Source: Burkholderiaceae bacterium 26 | GTDB taxonomy: Bacteria > Pseudomonadota > Gammaproteobacteria > Burkholderiales > Burkholderiaceae | Assembly (NCBI GenBank): GCA_000955795.1 | Contig: JYOB01000008.1 | Coordinates: 182,561-246,560, forward strand | Direction: 5' to 3' | Length of the DNA stretch: 64,000 bases | Shown: piece after piece, positions 19,313 to 28,052 of the stretch | Layout: each line of letters starts with the position of its first letter | Position numbering within the stretch: position 1 is the first letter of the stretch | The notes under the pieces: generated by a model | Told to the model about the DNA's origin: nothing | Databases searched by the model: none | What the model saw: the letters and a program-made list of their open reading frames with translations, nothing else | Made by a program: the position numbers and the translations under genes

Positions 19313-20215
19313 ATGCATTTGCGTACCCTCGCCCTGGCCGTGACGCTGGCAGGCGCCGCACACGCCTGGGCTCAGCCTGCCACGTCGGACGCTTCTGCGC
19401 CTGCAGCAGCACCGACAGCCACATCGCAATCAGCGGCCATCGCCAGCTTTGCCGCCATGGACATCGCCAGACAGACGGCTTGGCTCGGCAGCCAGGTTCA
19501 CGCCAACGCGTTTGCGGGCTGGTCTGACGAAGACGTCCTCGCCATGGCGCAGGCCATGAAGCCCGAAACGCTGGTGCGCTGGCTCAAGGGCGAGGCGGCC
19601 AAGCTGCCCGAATATGAATACCGCATGCGCCGCCAGGAACGCGTGAAAGACCAGTGGCAAAGCCAGCCGGCGCTCATGCTCATCCGCTACCGCAACGCAC
19701 CACGCCAGGTCTACGCGCGCTGGCTCAAGGGCGGTTCGCACGCCGGTCAGGAGATCATCTACGACGAAACCGTGCGCAAGGACGAGATGTACGGTCACCT
19801 GGGTGGGCTCGCCGGTTTCGTGGCGATCTGGAGTGCGCTGGATGGCGCGCTGGCCAGATCCCAGTCGAACCACACGGCGCGGGAGCTTGGGCTGCAATTC
19901 ATCGTCGATACGCTCGAACGCGACGGACGCGCCCACTTGGCAGCCGGCGGCAGCGGCAAGTTCAGCGAAGCCAAGATGGTGACCGAAGACGGTGAGCGCA
20001 TGCTGCGGCTGACCTGGGATGCGCCAAGCGGACCGCCCACGTTCTACGCCAAGCGCGTGCGCCTGTATTTCGACCTCAAAAACCCGTGGGTGCGCATTGA
20101 AGAAGCGTGGGATGAATCGGGCAATCAGCTCGAGAAAATCGTCATTGAGAGCGTGACGCGCAAGACCTGGAACGACCAGACTTTCAACCCTAAAAATCCG
20201 GAATACAAGTTTTAG
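19313..20215 (+). CDS. exported DUF1571-family protein
   Basis: A 300-residue protein with a Sec signal peptide (hydrophobic core LALAVTLAGAAHAWA, cleavage near residue 21-25) and an Ala/Pro/Thr/Ser-rich stretch. The mature part from about residue 95 (ALMLIRYRNAPRQVYARWL, then GQEIIYDETVRKDEMYGHLG) fits DUF1571, a family related in fold to lipoprotein-carrier-like proteins. Its function is unknown. It begins 20 bp after fadD with GGAG upstream, so it is probably the last gene of the fatty-acid operon, hinting at an envelope role in lipid handling. Confidence 0.75.
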   Translation: MHLRTLALAVTLAGAAHAWAQPATSDASAPAAAPTATSQSAAIASFAAMDIARQTAWLGSQVHANAFAGWSDEDVLAMAQAMKPETLVRWLKGEAAKLPEYEYRMRRQERVKDQWQSQPALMLIRYRNAPRQVYARWLKGGSHAGQEIIYDETVRKDEMYGHLGGLAGFVAIWSALDGALARSQSNHTARELGLQFIVDTLERDGRAHLAAGGSGKFSEAKMVTEDGERMLRLTWDAPSGPPTFYAKRVRLYFDLKNPWVRIEEAWDESGNQLEKIVIESVTRKTWNDQTFNPKNPEYKF

Positions 20216-20281
20216 ACTGCCGCCCGTAGACCGTTGTGGGCCAAGGCTCCGCCGACCGGTGGAGAGTATGAAACGAGACTA

Positions 20282-20292
20282 GGGGAAACCCC
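20282..20292. other. GGGG-AAA-CCCC dyad in ompW leader
   Basis: A short palindrome with an AAA centre, about 135 bp before the OmpW start, inside the 211-bp gap. It may be a regulator site. The evidence is symmetry and position only. Confidence 0.2.
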
Positions 20293-20426
20293 TTGTTGCG
20301 TGCGTACACGCTAGAGGAAAACTTCGATCATCGCGGCGCAACCGAACAAAAGCGCTGCGTTATGCTGCGGAAACACAAATCGCCACACCAAGGCGTGATA
20401 ACAATCCAATCCAGAGAGACAACCAC

Positions 20427-21353
20427 ATGAACCGCACCGCCCGCCGCCTTGCTGCAGCCCTTGCCTGCGCTGCCGCCAGCACACTTGCTGCCCCCCTGGC
20501 TCACGCCCAATCCACCGCAGAGGCCAATGTGGCCGCAAGCGCCAGCAGCGGTAGCGGCAGTGGCACTAGCAGCGGTGGCGGCTTCAGCGGTTTCATGGAC
20601 AACTACGTCTGGGGTCGTAACGTCATGGCACTGGGCTGGTTCTACATTCGCCCGATGGATTCGGCCACGCCGCTGACCACCACCACCAGCGCGCTGGGCC
20701 TGGGCACCTACCAGTCGCCAGGAACTGACGTGAAAGTCAGTAACGCCAATACGCTGTCGCTCACGTTCACGCACTTCTTTACCGACAACATCGCCGGTAC
20801 GTTCGTGGGTGGCGTGCCGCCCAAGTTCAACCTGTATGGCAGCGGCAATGTGATCGCGCCGGTGCCGGTTGTTGGGCCGCTGACGCTGATCAACCTGGGC
20901 CTGCCGCAAAACAACCCGGTCGCCACCGTGCGTGAATGGAGCCCGGCAATCGTCGCGCAGTACTACTTCGGCACCAAGGAAAGCAAGCTGCGCCCGTTTG
21001 TCGGCGCAGGCGTCAGCTACAACTTCTTCACCAACCTGAAGCTGAACCAGAACTTCGTCAACGGCCTGCAAAACCTGGGGCAGGTGCTGCAGCTCGGCAT
21101 GGGCCAGGTTCCGACGGGTCCGGCCAAGGTGACGGCAGAAACGTCCAGCTCCTGGACGCCGGTCGCCAACGTGGGCGTGTCGTATGAGTTCGCCAAGAAC
21201 TGGACCGCCATCGGCACGGTGTCGTACCTGCCACTGAAGACGACCTCCACCATCACGATCCGAAGCCAGCAAGGCCAGGTGTTGGCGGTCAACAAGACCG
21301 ACATCAAGGTCGACCCGATCGTGTTCGGGCTGGCTGTGGGTTACAAGTTCTAA
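20427..21353 (+). CDS. OmpW-family outer membrane protein
   Basis: A 308-residue outer-membrane beta-barrel of the OmpW family, longer than the 212-residue E. coli OmpW. A signal peptide ends at LAHAQS (about residue 28). A Ser/Gly-rich linker (residues 35-52) comes before the barrel, where WGRNVMALGWFYIRPMDS starts the first strand. The barrel ends with the C-terminal signature GLAVGYKF, an aromatic last residue as needed for BAM recognition. OmpW proteins form narrow hydrophobic channels. GAGAG lies 8-10 bases before the start. Single gene with its own terminator. Confidence 0.88.
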   Translation: MNRTARRLAAALACAAASTLAAPLAHAQSTAEANVAASASSGSGSGTSSGGGFSGFMDNYVWGRNVMALGWFYIRPMDSATPLTTTTSALGLGTYQSPGTDVKVSNANTLSLTFTHFFTDNIAGTFVGGVPPKFNLYGSGNVIAPVPVVGPLTLINLGLPQNNPVATVREWSPAIVAQYYFGTKESKLRPFVGAGVSYNFFTNLKLNQNFVNGLQNLGQVLQLGMGQVPTGPAKVTAETSSSWTPVANVGVSYEFAKNWTAIGTVSYLPLKTTSTITIRSQQGQVLAVNKTDIKVDPIVFGLAVGYKF

Positions 21354-21374
21354 GCCGCAGAATTGCTCCATCGC

Positions 21375-21402
21375 AAAACGCCACCTCCGGGTGGCGTTTT
21401 TC
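21375..21402 (+). terminator. Rho-independent terminator after ompW
   Basis: A perfect 10-bp stem AAAACGCCAC/GTGGCGTTTT (21375-21384 with 21391-21400) with a 6-base loop and a trailing T run. It could act in both directions. Confidence 0.92.
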
Positions 21403-21493
21403 ATTGCGGCGCGACCCGATATCATGGCGGACTGTTACGCGCCGATTTGCGCGCCGATTTCCGGATTCCCCGCCCGCCACCCACGTCACATCC

Positions 21494-22492
21494 ATGAGCC
21501 AGCCTTCCATCGCCATCGTCGGAGCCGGCATTGCCGGTGTTGCCTGTGCCAACGCGCTTGCCGCAGAAGGCATTGCCACCACGGTCTATGAGCGCGCGGG
21601 CGGTGTGGGGGGCCGGCTGGCCACCACGGTGCTGCCCGAGTCCGCCCCCGCGTATGCGTTCGACCACGGCGCGCAGTCATTCAACGTGCGCAGCGAGGCC
21701 TTCCGCCGCGCGGTAGATGCCGCTGGCCGTCAGGGCTCGGTGCTACCGTGGCCCGCGCGCTGGGGCCATCGCACGGTCGACGCCCTGCAAGCCGATTCAC
21801 GCGACGAAGCCCGCTACGTCGGCCTGCCCGGCATGGGCGCGCTGGTGCGCAGCCTGGCCGCGCCGCTGGATGTGCGCTTCGGCCACGCCGTCACGCATGT
21901 GGCGCACGATGGCCGGCGCTGGACGATTGAGCGCAACGGCACGGAGACCGCGCAGGCCGACATCATCGCGCTGGCCCTGCCCGCGCCTGAACTGCCGGCG
22001 CTGTTTCATGGCGCCACGCCGGCGTCGCTGCAGGAAGCCATCGCCCCGGTGCACTACGCCCCGTGCTGGGCGCTGATGATGGGTTTTGCGCAACCGCTGG
22101 ATCTGCCGTATGACGGCATCCGCATCGACGACGACATGCTCGCCTGGGCGGCCCGCGATAACACCAAGCCGGGCCGCGTCATGGTCGATGAATCCTGGGT
22201 GGTGCATGCGTCGCCGGCCTGGTCAGCCGCGCATGTCCAGGACACGCCCGAACAGGCGCTCCACGCCATGCACGCCCGCTTTGCCGAAGCCTTCCCGGGC
22301 ACGCCGCAGCCCGATCTGATGGCCGCGCACCTGTGGCCGCACGCGCTGGTGGAGCAGTCCGCCGGCATGCCCTGCCACTGGGACGCCGCCGCCCGCCTGG
22401 GTGCCTGCGGTGACTGGTGCGAAGGCCCGCGCGTGGAAGCCGCGTTCCTGAGCGGCGTCGCCTTGGCCGCCAAGATTGCCGAAGCGCTATAA
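21494..22492 (+). CDS. FAD-dependent amine oxidase/renalase-like oxidoreductase
   Basis: A 332-residue flavoprotein. The dinucleotide-binding motif is at the start (IAIVGAGIAGVACANALA), followed by YERAGGVGGRLAT, the second FAD motif of the amine-oxidase/renalase group. The C-terminal FAD-contact region is around CGDWCEGPRVEAAFLSG. The substrate is unknown. I chose the ATG at 21494 because it puts the Rossmann motif right at the N-terminus; the longer frame would add 30 unrelated residues. It lies after the ompW terminator and probably has its own promoter. Confidence 0.82.
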   Translation: MSQPSIAIVGAGIAGVACANALAAEGIATTVYERAGGVGGRLATTVLPESAPAYAFDHGAQSFNVRSEAFRRAVDAAGRQGSVLPWPARWGHRTVDALQADSRDEARYVGLPGMGALVRSLAAPLDVRFGHAVTHVAHDGRRWTIERNGTETAQADIIALALPAPELPALFHGATPASLQEAIAPVHYAPCWALMMGFAQPLDLPYDGIRIDDDMLAWAARDNTKPGRVMVDESWVVHASPAWSAAHVQDTPEQALHAMHARFAEAFPGTPQPDLMAAHLWPHALVEQSAGMPCHWDAAARLGACGDWCEGPRVEAAFLSGVALAAKIAEAL

Positions 22493-22510
22493 GACTTCGC
22501 CCCGGAACGC

Positions 22511-22516
22511 TACAAT
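22511..22516 (+). promoter_or_regulatory. -10 element (TACAAT) for the small exported protein
   Basis: TACAAT lies 67 bp before the ATG at 22583 in the gap after the oxidoreductase gene. No clear -35 hexamer is visible at 16-18 bp. Confidence 0.35.
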
Positions 22517-22582
22517 ATCGGGTTGTCTCGTGTTTCGTGTGCCGGGTCGCTCACCCGGCGGTGGCTTTCTTCTGACGACGCC

Positions 22583-22996
22583 ATGCGCACCCGACGCCAA
22601 GTCCTCGCCCTCGCCTTTGCTGCCGTTGCTGCGGCATCGGCGCCGCTGCTGTCCCACGCGCAAGTGCTGCGTAACATTCCGGCGACGGCTCCGGCAGCCC
22701 AGTTGACCATCAATTCGGCCAACTCCGGCACGCTGAGTACCGGTAGCACCGGGCTTGTCCGCATCCTGCTGTTGGGTTTCGGGAGCACCAGCGCCGATAT
22801 CCGCTTCGCCCCCGGCGTGCGGATTCTGTCGCTGGATGGGCGGCTGCTGCCACCGGGTTCGGTGGTCGGCCAGACGTTCAAGGTGCGCTATCAGCTCGAT
22901 CTGTATCAGCAGTTGCTGACAGCCTGGGTTGTCAGCGATGACGATTACAAGGCTGCGGTGGCTGCTCAAAGTCAGGCGCAAGCGCAGTCTCAGTAG
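22583..22996 (+). CDS. small exported protein of unknown function
   Basis: A 137-residue protein that I do not recognise. An Arg-containing N-terminus and hydrophobic core ([20 protein letters not shown]) form a signal peptide ending near SHAQ, so the mature protein should be periplasmic. The mature part contains a beta-rich stretch ([49 protein letters not shown]) and a Gln/Ala/Ser tail. The ATG at 22583 is placed exactly before the signal peptide; the longer frame has none. It lies 52 bp before miaB and may be cotranscribed with it. Confidence 0.65.
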   Translation: MRTRRQVLALAFAAVAAASAPLLSHAQVLRNIPATAPAAQLTINSANSGTLSTGSTGLVRILLLGFGSTSADIRFAPGVRILSLDGRLLPPGSVVGQTFKVRYQLDLYQQLLTAWVVSDDDYKAAVAAQSQAQAQSQ

Positions 22997-23048
22997 TCAG
23001 AGCACCCCACGAAGCACGTGCCCCCAGGTCAACCACTGTGAACGGCAC

Positions 23049-24419
23049 ATGAAAAAAGTCTTCATCAAAACCTACGGCTGCCAGATGAACGAGTACGACT
23101 CGGACAAGATGTCCGACGTGCTCAACGCGGCTGAAGGCCTCGTCCCCACCGACACGCCCGAAGATGCGGACGTGATCCTCTTCAACACATGCTCCGTGCG
23201 CGAGAAAGCGCAGGAGAAGGTGTTCTCCGAACTCGGTCGCGTGAAGGCGCTCAAGGCGCTCAAGCCGGATCTCGTGGTCGGCGTGGGCGGCTGCGTGGCC
23301 AGTCAGGAAGGCGCGTCCATCGTGGCGCGCGCACCGTACGTAGACGTGGTGTTCGGCCCGCAGACGCTGCACCGCCTGCCGGAGCTGATCGCAGCGCGCC
23401 GCCGCACGGGCCGGTCGCAGGTCGATGTGTCGTTCCCCGAAATCGAAAAATTCGACCACCTGCCGCCCGCGCGCGTTGATGGCGCCACCGCTTTCGTGTC
23501 GATCATGGAAGGCTGCTCGAAATACTGCAGCTACTGCGTGGTGCCGTACACGCGCGGTGAAGAAGTCTCGCGCCCGTTCGACGACGTGCTGGCCGAAGTG
23601 GCCGGCCTGGCCGAACAGGGCGTGCGCGAAGTCACGCTGCTGGGCCAGAACGTGAACGCCTACATCGGCAAGATGGGCGACACAAGCGAGCGCGCAGATT
23701 TCGCACTGCTGCTCGAGTACGTGGCCGAGATTCCGGGCATCGAGCGCATCCGCTACACGACCAGCCACCCGAAGGAATTCAGCTCGCGCCTGATCGAGGC
23801 CTATGCCACCAACCCGAAGCTGGTCGACCACCTGCACCTGCCCGTGCAGCATGGCTCCGACCGCATCCTGATGGCGATGAAGCGGGGCTACACGGTGCTC
23901 GAATACAAGAGCAGCATCCGCAAGCTGCGCGCGATCCGGCCGAACATCTCGATCGCCACCGACTTCATCGTCGGCTTTCCTGGCGAGACCGATGCGGACT
24001 TCGCCAAGACGATGGACCTGATTCACGAGATCGGCTACGACACCTCGTTCAGCTTCATCTACAGCCCGCGCCCCGGCACGCCGGCCGCCAACCTGCATGA
24101 CGACACGCCGCAGGCGGTCAAGCTCGAACGCCTGAAACATTTGCAGGCGACCATCGAAGAGAACGTAGCGCGCATCAGCCAAGGCATGGTCGGCAGCGTG
24201 CAGCGCATTCTGGTGGAAGGCCCGTCGCGCAAGGATCCGACCGAACTGCACGGCCGCACCGAGAACAACCGCGTCGTCAACTTCGCACTGCCCGATCTGC
24301 CGCAGGCGCGCCGCGAACAGCTGATCGGCCAGATGTTGGACGTGCGCATCGTGCACGCCTTCCCGCATTCGCTGCGTGGCGAAGTGGCGGAACAGCGTAC
24401 GGCCAGCGCAACTCACTGA
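23049..24419 (+). CDS. miaB: tRNA-2-methylthio-N6-dimethylallyladenosine synthase MiaB
   Basis: A 456-residue radical-SAM methylthiotransferase that modifies i6A37 of tRNAs reading UNN codons to ms2i6A. The N-terminal UPF0004 domain has the auxiliary cluster cysteines Cys11, Cys48 and Cys82; the radical-SAM cluster is CSKYCSYC at Cys156, Cys160 and Cys163. A TRAM domain closes the protein. The ATG at 23049 gives the canonical N-terminus [14 protein letters not shown]. It leads the conserved miaB-ybeZ-ybeY run. Confidence 0.96.
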   Translation: MKKVFIKTYGCQMNEYDSDKMSDVLNAAEGLVPTDTPEDADVILFNTCSVREKAQEKVFSELGRVKALKALKPDLVVGVGGCVASQEGASIVARAPYVDVVFGPQTLHRLPELIAARRRTGRSQVDVSFPEIEKFDHLPPARVDGATAFVSIMEGCSKYCSYCVVPYTRGEEVSRPFDDVLAEVAGLAEQGVREVTLLGQNVNAYIGKMGDTSERADFALLLEYVAEIPGIERIRYTTSHPKEFSSRLIEAYATNPKLVDHLHLPVQHGSDRILMAMKRGYTVLEYKSSIRKLRAIRPNISIATDFIVGFPGETDADFAKTMDLIHEIGYDTSFSFIYSPRPGTPAANLHDDTPQAVKLERLKHLQATIEENVARISQGMVGSVQRILVEGPSRKDPTELHGRTENNRVVNFALPDLPQARREQLIGQMLDVRIVHAFPHSLRGEVAEQRTASATH

Positions 24420-24440
24420 TCATCAACACAACCTGACTTG

Positions 24441-25436
24441 ATGAAACCCACCACCGCAGAATTCACAGCGCCGAAGAACGACAACATGCGCCTGCAGAAC
24501 CTGTGCGGGCCGCTGGACGAGAACCTGCGCCAGATCGAGCAAGCGCTGGACGTGACCATCAACCGGCGCGGCAGCAAGTTCACCGTGCGCGGCGCCAACG
24601 CGCAAGGCGCGGCCAACGCGCTGGAAACGTTCTACAACAGCGCAGCACGTGACCCGCTGTCGGTAGACGATATCCAGCTTGGCCTGGTGGAAACCCGCCA
24701 AGTGGCTGCGCACGGCGCTTACCTGCCGGAATCGAGCATCGACGTGCCGGACGGCAATGATCTGTCGCCGGTGCTGCATACGCGGCGCACCGATCTGCAC
24801 GGCCGCACACCGATGCAGCGCGAGTACCTGCGTAGCATCCTCTCGCACGACCTGTCGTTTGGCATCGGCCCGGCGGGTACGGGCAAGACGTATCTGGCCG
24901 TGGCCTGCGCGGTGGATGCGCTGGAGCGCGACGCCATCAAGCGCATCGTGCTGACACGCCCGGCAGTGGAAGCCGGCGAGCGCCTGGGCTTCCTGCCCGG
25001 CGATCTCGCGCAAAAGGTGGACCCGTACCTGCGCCCGCTGTACGACGCGCTGTACGACCTGCTTGGCTTCGACAAGACGCAGAAGATGTTCGAGCGCCAG
25101 ATGATCGAAATCGCGCCGCTGGCGTACATGCGCGGGCGCACGCTCAATCACGCCTTCATCATCCTGGACGAAGCCCAGAACACCACGCCGGAACAGATGA
25201 AGATGTTCCTCACGCGGATCGGCTTCGGCTCCAAGGCAGTGATTACCGGCGACACAACGCAGATCGATCTGCCGCGCGGCCAGAAGAGCGGCCTGATCGA
25301 AGCGCAGCATGTGCTGCGTGACGTGCGCGGCGTAGCGATGACGCGCTTTACCAGCGTCGACGTGGTGCGGCACCCGCTGGTGGCCCGCATCGTCGAGGCC
25401 TATGACGAATTCCATGCCCAGCATAAAGATGCATAA
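24441..25436 (+). CDS. ybeZ: PhoH-like ATPase (YbeZ)
   Basis: A 331-residue PhoH-family NTPase, partner of YbeY in ribosome maturation and RNA quality control. After a KH-like N-terminal part (1-110) the Walker A GPAGTGKTYLA is near residue 145 and Walker B IILDEAQNTT near 240. An ATG at 24441 sits right after a TTG; neither has a strong ribosome site, and the ATG at 24486 is another option. It lies between miaB and ybeY on the same strand as in many proteobacteria. Confidence 0.92.
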   Translation: MKPTTAEFTAPKNDNMRLQNLCGPLDENLRQIEQALDVTINRRGSKFTVRGANAQGAANALETFYNSAARDPLSVDDIQLGLVETRQVAAHGAYLPESSIDVPDGNDLSPVLHTRRTDLHGRTPMQREYLRSILSHDLSFGIGPAGTGKTYLAVACAVDALERDAIKRIVLTRPAVEAGERLGFLPGDLAQKVDPYLRPLYDALYDLLGFDKTQKMFERQMIEIAPLAYMRGRTLNHAFIILDEAQNTTPEQMKMFLTRIGFGSKAVITGDTTQIDLPRGQKSGLIEAQHVLRDVRGVAMTRFTSVDVVRHPLVARIVEAYDEFHAQHKDA

Positions 25437-25448
25437 GGACGCCTGAAC

Positions 25449-26261
25449 GTGGCTAAAGCAAAGACCGATACCAAAGCAAAACCCAAGAAAACCCAACCCA
25501 TGGCGGCCGAGTCATTCGGCCCACGTGTCGACGTGTTCGACGCCCAAGGCAAACCCAAGACGGTCGACGCCAGCGCGCTGCGCATTGCATTTGCCGATGG
25601 TCGCAGCCTGATCCTCGGTCTGCCGAATACCGTGGACGGGCCGATCACCCTGGTTGCCGAGCACGCCGACGCCGACATGCACGCCATGCTCTCGCTGCGC
25701 CCCGAGCACCACGACAGCATCACGTTGCGCATCGAAACCCAGGCCGCTGAGTTGGCAGACTCCAAGGAAGAAGCCTTCGATGACGACACTGCCGGCGCCG
25801 AGATGCTCACGCTCGACCTGACGGTGCAGTACGGCGACGAACTCAAGGCTGCCGCTCGCAAGGCATTGCCGAAGGAACGCGACATCGAGGCGTGGATCGC
25901 CCCGGCACTGTTTGCCGATGCGCAACTCAACGTGCGCTTTGTCGGCGAAGAAGAAGGCCGCACGCTCAACCGCACCTACCGCGGCAAGGACTACGCCACC
26001 AATGTGCTGACCTTCTCGTACGCAGAGAGCGCGGAAGACCCGGTCTCCGCCGACATCGTGCTGTGCTGCGCGGTGGTCGAAAAGGAAGCGAAGGAACAGA
26101 AGAAGCCGCTGCTCGCGCACTACGCGCATCTGATCGTGCACGGCGCGCTGCACGCCCAGGGCTACGACCACGAAGACGCGGCCGATGCAAAGGAAATGGA
26201 AGGCATCGAAACGGAGATCCTCCGCGACCTCGGTTTTGCCGATCCGTACGCAGATCGTTAA
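25449..26261 (+). CDS. ybeY: endoribonuclease YbeY with N-terminal extension
   Basis: A zinc endoribonuclease needed for 16S rRNA 3' end maturation. The metal site [15 protein letters not shown] is intact. The catalytic part begins at about residue 119 ([15 protein letters not shown]) and has the normal 150-residue length. Before it lie 118 extra residues: a basic start ([12 protein letters not shown]), a beta-rich segment ([18 protein letters not shown]) and an acidic linker. The frame starts with GTG at 25449, with AAGGA upstream. An internal ATG at 25803 would give a normal-length YbeY, so which start is used should be tested. Confidence 0.9.
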   Translation: MAKAKTDTKAKPKKTQPMAAESFGPRVDVFDAQGKPKTVDASALRIAFADGRSLILGLPNTVDGPITLVAEHADADMHAMLSLRPEHHDSITLRIETQAAELADSKEEAFDDDTAGAEMLTLDLTVQYGDELKAAARKALPKERDIEAWIAPALFADAQLNVRFVGEEEGRTLNRTYRGKDYATNVLTFSYAESAEDPVSADIVLCCAVVEKEAKEQKKPLLAHYAHLIVHGALHAQGYDHEDAADAKEMEGIETEILRDLGFADPYADR

Positions 26262-26632
26262 AGCGCCACGCGCTTGATATTCAGACGCCGGCTTCGCGCC
26301 GGCGTTTTGCTTTTTCATGTTCCATTCTTGCAGCATGCCGTTTCAACGGTGAATCAACCCGCATTGACGCAAACCCAGTCCTGACAACGGTTTCCGGGTT
26401 TTCCTCCGCCATTCGGCGCATGCTCGCGCCGTTCGAATCGCGCATACACGTCGCACAGGCCGTCCGTCATCCGGGACCCTCGCTGCTCTCCGTATGGCGC
26501 ATGGGTTTTGCCGTAGCGATTTCTATCCTCCACGCATAAGCCGCCGCTCGAGCGCGCTTCACGAATTCGGCGCAAACGAGCGCCATCGGCCAGCCTGCGC
26601 ACAGACGGCAAGGCCACCGCGGGGAGGTCATC
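26262..26632. other. 371-bp gap after ybeY: terminator, no convincing gene
   Basis: The gap begins with the ybeY terminator. The remaining stretch up to the His-rich protein gene has no frame with both a plausible start and coding character; the best is a 39-codon frame from an ATG at 26420 without a ribosome site. Only the ribosome-binding site at its right end (GGGGAGG) is clear. Confidence 0.5.
26285..26315 (+). terminator. Rho-independent terminator after ybeY
   Basis: A perfect 8-bp stem ACGCCGGC/GCCGGCGT (26285-26292 with 26298-26305) with a 5-base loop, followed by TTTGCTTTTT. It separates the miaB-ybeZ-ybeY run from the His-rich protein gene. Confidence 0.9.
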
Positions 26633-27889
26633 ATGCGTCAACGCTTCATGGATAGCATTCCGTGGGCCACGCTGCTGCTTGGCGTGGGTGTCGGCACGGC
26701 GCTGGCAGTCACGCCACGCATTGCACACGCTGATCACAAGCAATCGTGCTATGCGGGCATCGTCGTCGTATTTGACGGCGCGTGGCATCCGGGCGCGGTG
26801 GTCGGTTGCCGCACGGTCAACATCTCCGACAGCAACAACGTGATCGGCGCGGAAGTGAACCTCATGATCGCGCAAGGCACCATCCGGCCGCGTGTGCAGG
26901 CGGTGGTGGGCAGCACGAGCGTGCAGGCACTCATTGGCGGCGGCTACGACTTTGCGAGCAGCAAGGCGCTGGTGGGCGTCGGAGCCACGGGCGACCACTG
27001 GCTCGCAGGCGTCGATATGGAAATCGCCGGACGTTGGACAGCCTACGGCGGCGCGAGCACGCTGGGCCGGTATCACAGCAATTCGCATCCCGCAGACCCG
27101 GCACCGGCCGCAACCGCGCCGACGAGCAACAACGACGCGCCGCCACCCAACGGCAACAACACGCCGCCGTCCAAGCCCAGTCCCACACCGGCACCGGCAC
27201 CTGGCGCATCGCCCAGCCCCAGCCCCACTCCGGCCCCAATACCCAGCCCGGGGCCGAGTCCGACGCCATCCCCGAGTCCCACACCGACACCGACACCGAC
27301 ACCAACGCCGACACCAGTCCCAACGCCAACGCCGAGCCCATCGCCAGTCCCATCGCCGTGTGGAAGCTGCCACGGAGGCGATCACCATCCCGGGCACCAC
27401 CATGATCACGATCATGATCACGGCGGTCATCACGGTGGCGATCACGACCATGGCGGCAACGGCAACCACGGCGGTGACCATGATCATGGCGGCGATGGCA
27501 ACCATGGCGGCAATCACGATCACGGCAGCGACGGCAATCACGGCGGTGACCACGATCATGGCGGCGATGGCAACCACGGCGGTAATCACGACCACGGCGG
27601 CGATGGCAACCATGGCGGCGACCACGACCACGGCGGCAACGGCAATCACGGCGGCAATCACAATCATGGCGGCGATGGCAACCATGGCGGCGACCACGAC
27701 CACGGCGACGATGGCAACCACAACGGTGACCACGACCATGGTGGCGAACGCGACGACTCAGGGGGGCACAGCCAGCATCATGGTCAGGGCGAAGGCGACC
27801 AAGGCCAGAACGACAATCACCAAGGCAACGAAGGCAGCAACACGCACGACAACGGCCAGCAACGCGGCGGCGACGGCGGACGCGACTGA
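26633..27889 (+). CDS. secreted His-rich tandem-repeat protein, unknown
   Basis: A 418-residue protein that I do not recognise. Four regions are visible: a signal peptide ending near AHADH (about residue 34); a beta-rich head (35-150) with two cysteines (39 and 59); a Pro/Ser/Thr/Ala linker (155-242) with runs of PTPTP; then CGSCH (243-247), a CXXCH motif, and a His-rich region with eight 12-residue repeats of the form [12 protein letters not shown] plus one degenerate unit (268-375), and a hydrophilic tail. The repeat should chelate transition metals such as Zn, Ni, Co or Cu (inference). Its ribosome site GGGGAGG is strong. It breaks the conserved ybeY-corC order. Confidence 0.75.
   Translation: MRQRFMDSIPWATLLLGVGVGTALAVTPRIAHADHKQSCYAGIVVVFDGAWHPGAVVGCRTVNISDSNNVIGAEVNLMIAQGTIRPRVQAVVGSTSVQALIGGGYDFASSKALVGVGATGDHWLAGVDMEIAGRWTAYGGASTLGRYHSNSHPADPAPAATAPTSNNDAPPPNGNNTPPSKPSPTPAPAPGASPSPSPTPAPIPSPGPSPTPSPSPTPTPTPTPTPTPVPTPTPSPSPVPSPCGSCHGGDHHPGHHHDHDHDHGGHHGGDHDHGGNGNHGGDHDHGGDGNHGGNHDHGSDGNHGGDHDHGGDGNHGGNHDHGGDGNHGGDHDHGGNGNHGGNHNHGGDGNHGGDHDHGDDGNHNGDHDHGGERDDSGGHSQHHGQGEGDQGQNDNHQGNEGSNTHDNGQQRGGDGGRD
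27434..27757 (+). repeat. 36-bp tandem coding repeat (12-residue His/Asp/Gly/Asn unit)
   Basis: Nine consecutive 36-bp units encode [12 protein letters not shown] and close variants; the last is degenerate. Position 3 is Asp or Asn, in order D D N D N D N D D, so the middle has a 72-bp higher-order period. Such repeats can expand or contract by slippage or recombination, so copy number may differ among strains. Confidence 0.85.
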
Positions 27890-27932
27890 CCGCTCCCCCT
27901 TCGGCAGAAGGTCCGTCCTTAACGCGCCCGAA

Positions 27933-27976
27933 CCCGGCCTCCAGATGTGAAATAAAACGCACTTCCGGAGGCCGGG
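27933..27976. other. perfect 10-bp inverted repeat between His-rich gene and corC
   Basis: CCCGGCCTCC (27933-27942) pairs with GGAGGCCGGG (27967-27976) around a 24-base AT-rich loop. There is no T run after it. It could serve as a Rho-assisted terminator, a processing site, or an operator in front of corC. Confidence 0.45.
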
Positions 27977-28052
27977 CGGCCACCCCGCGTCATCGGGACG
28001 GCAGGGCTTTTGGTGTATGCTGGGCCGATGTTTAACGACGCGCGACCGCGCC

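Noticed and set aside
26420-26539. 39-codon frame in the gap after ybeY
   Set aside because: No ribosome site and no coding signature; length is expected by chance.
26354-27739. Long minus-strand frame rich in Val, Ala and Ile opposite the His-rich gene
   Set aside because: It mirrors the His/Asp/Gly repeat codons of the plus strand, has no ribosome site, and the plus-strand gene has a clear signal peptide and site.
27434-27757. Possible CRISPR or satellite array
   Set aside because: The units are contiguous without spacers and keep one reading frame, so this is a coding repeat.
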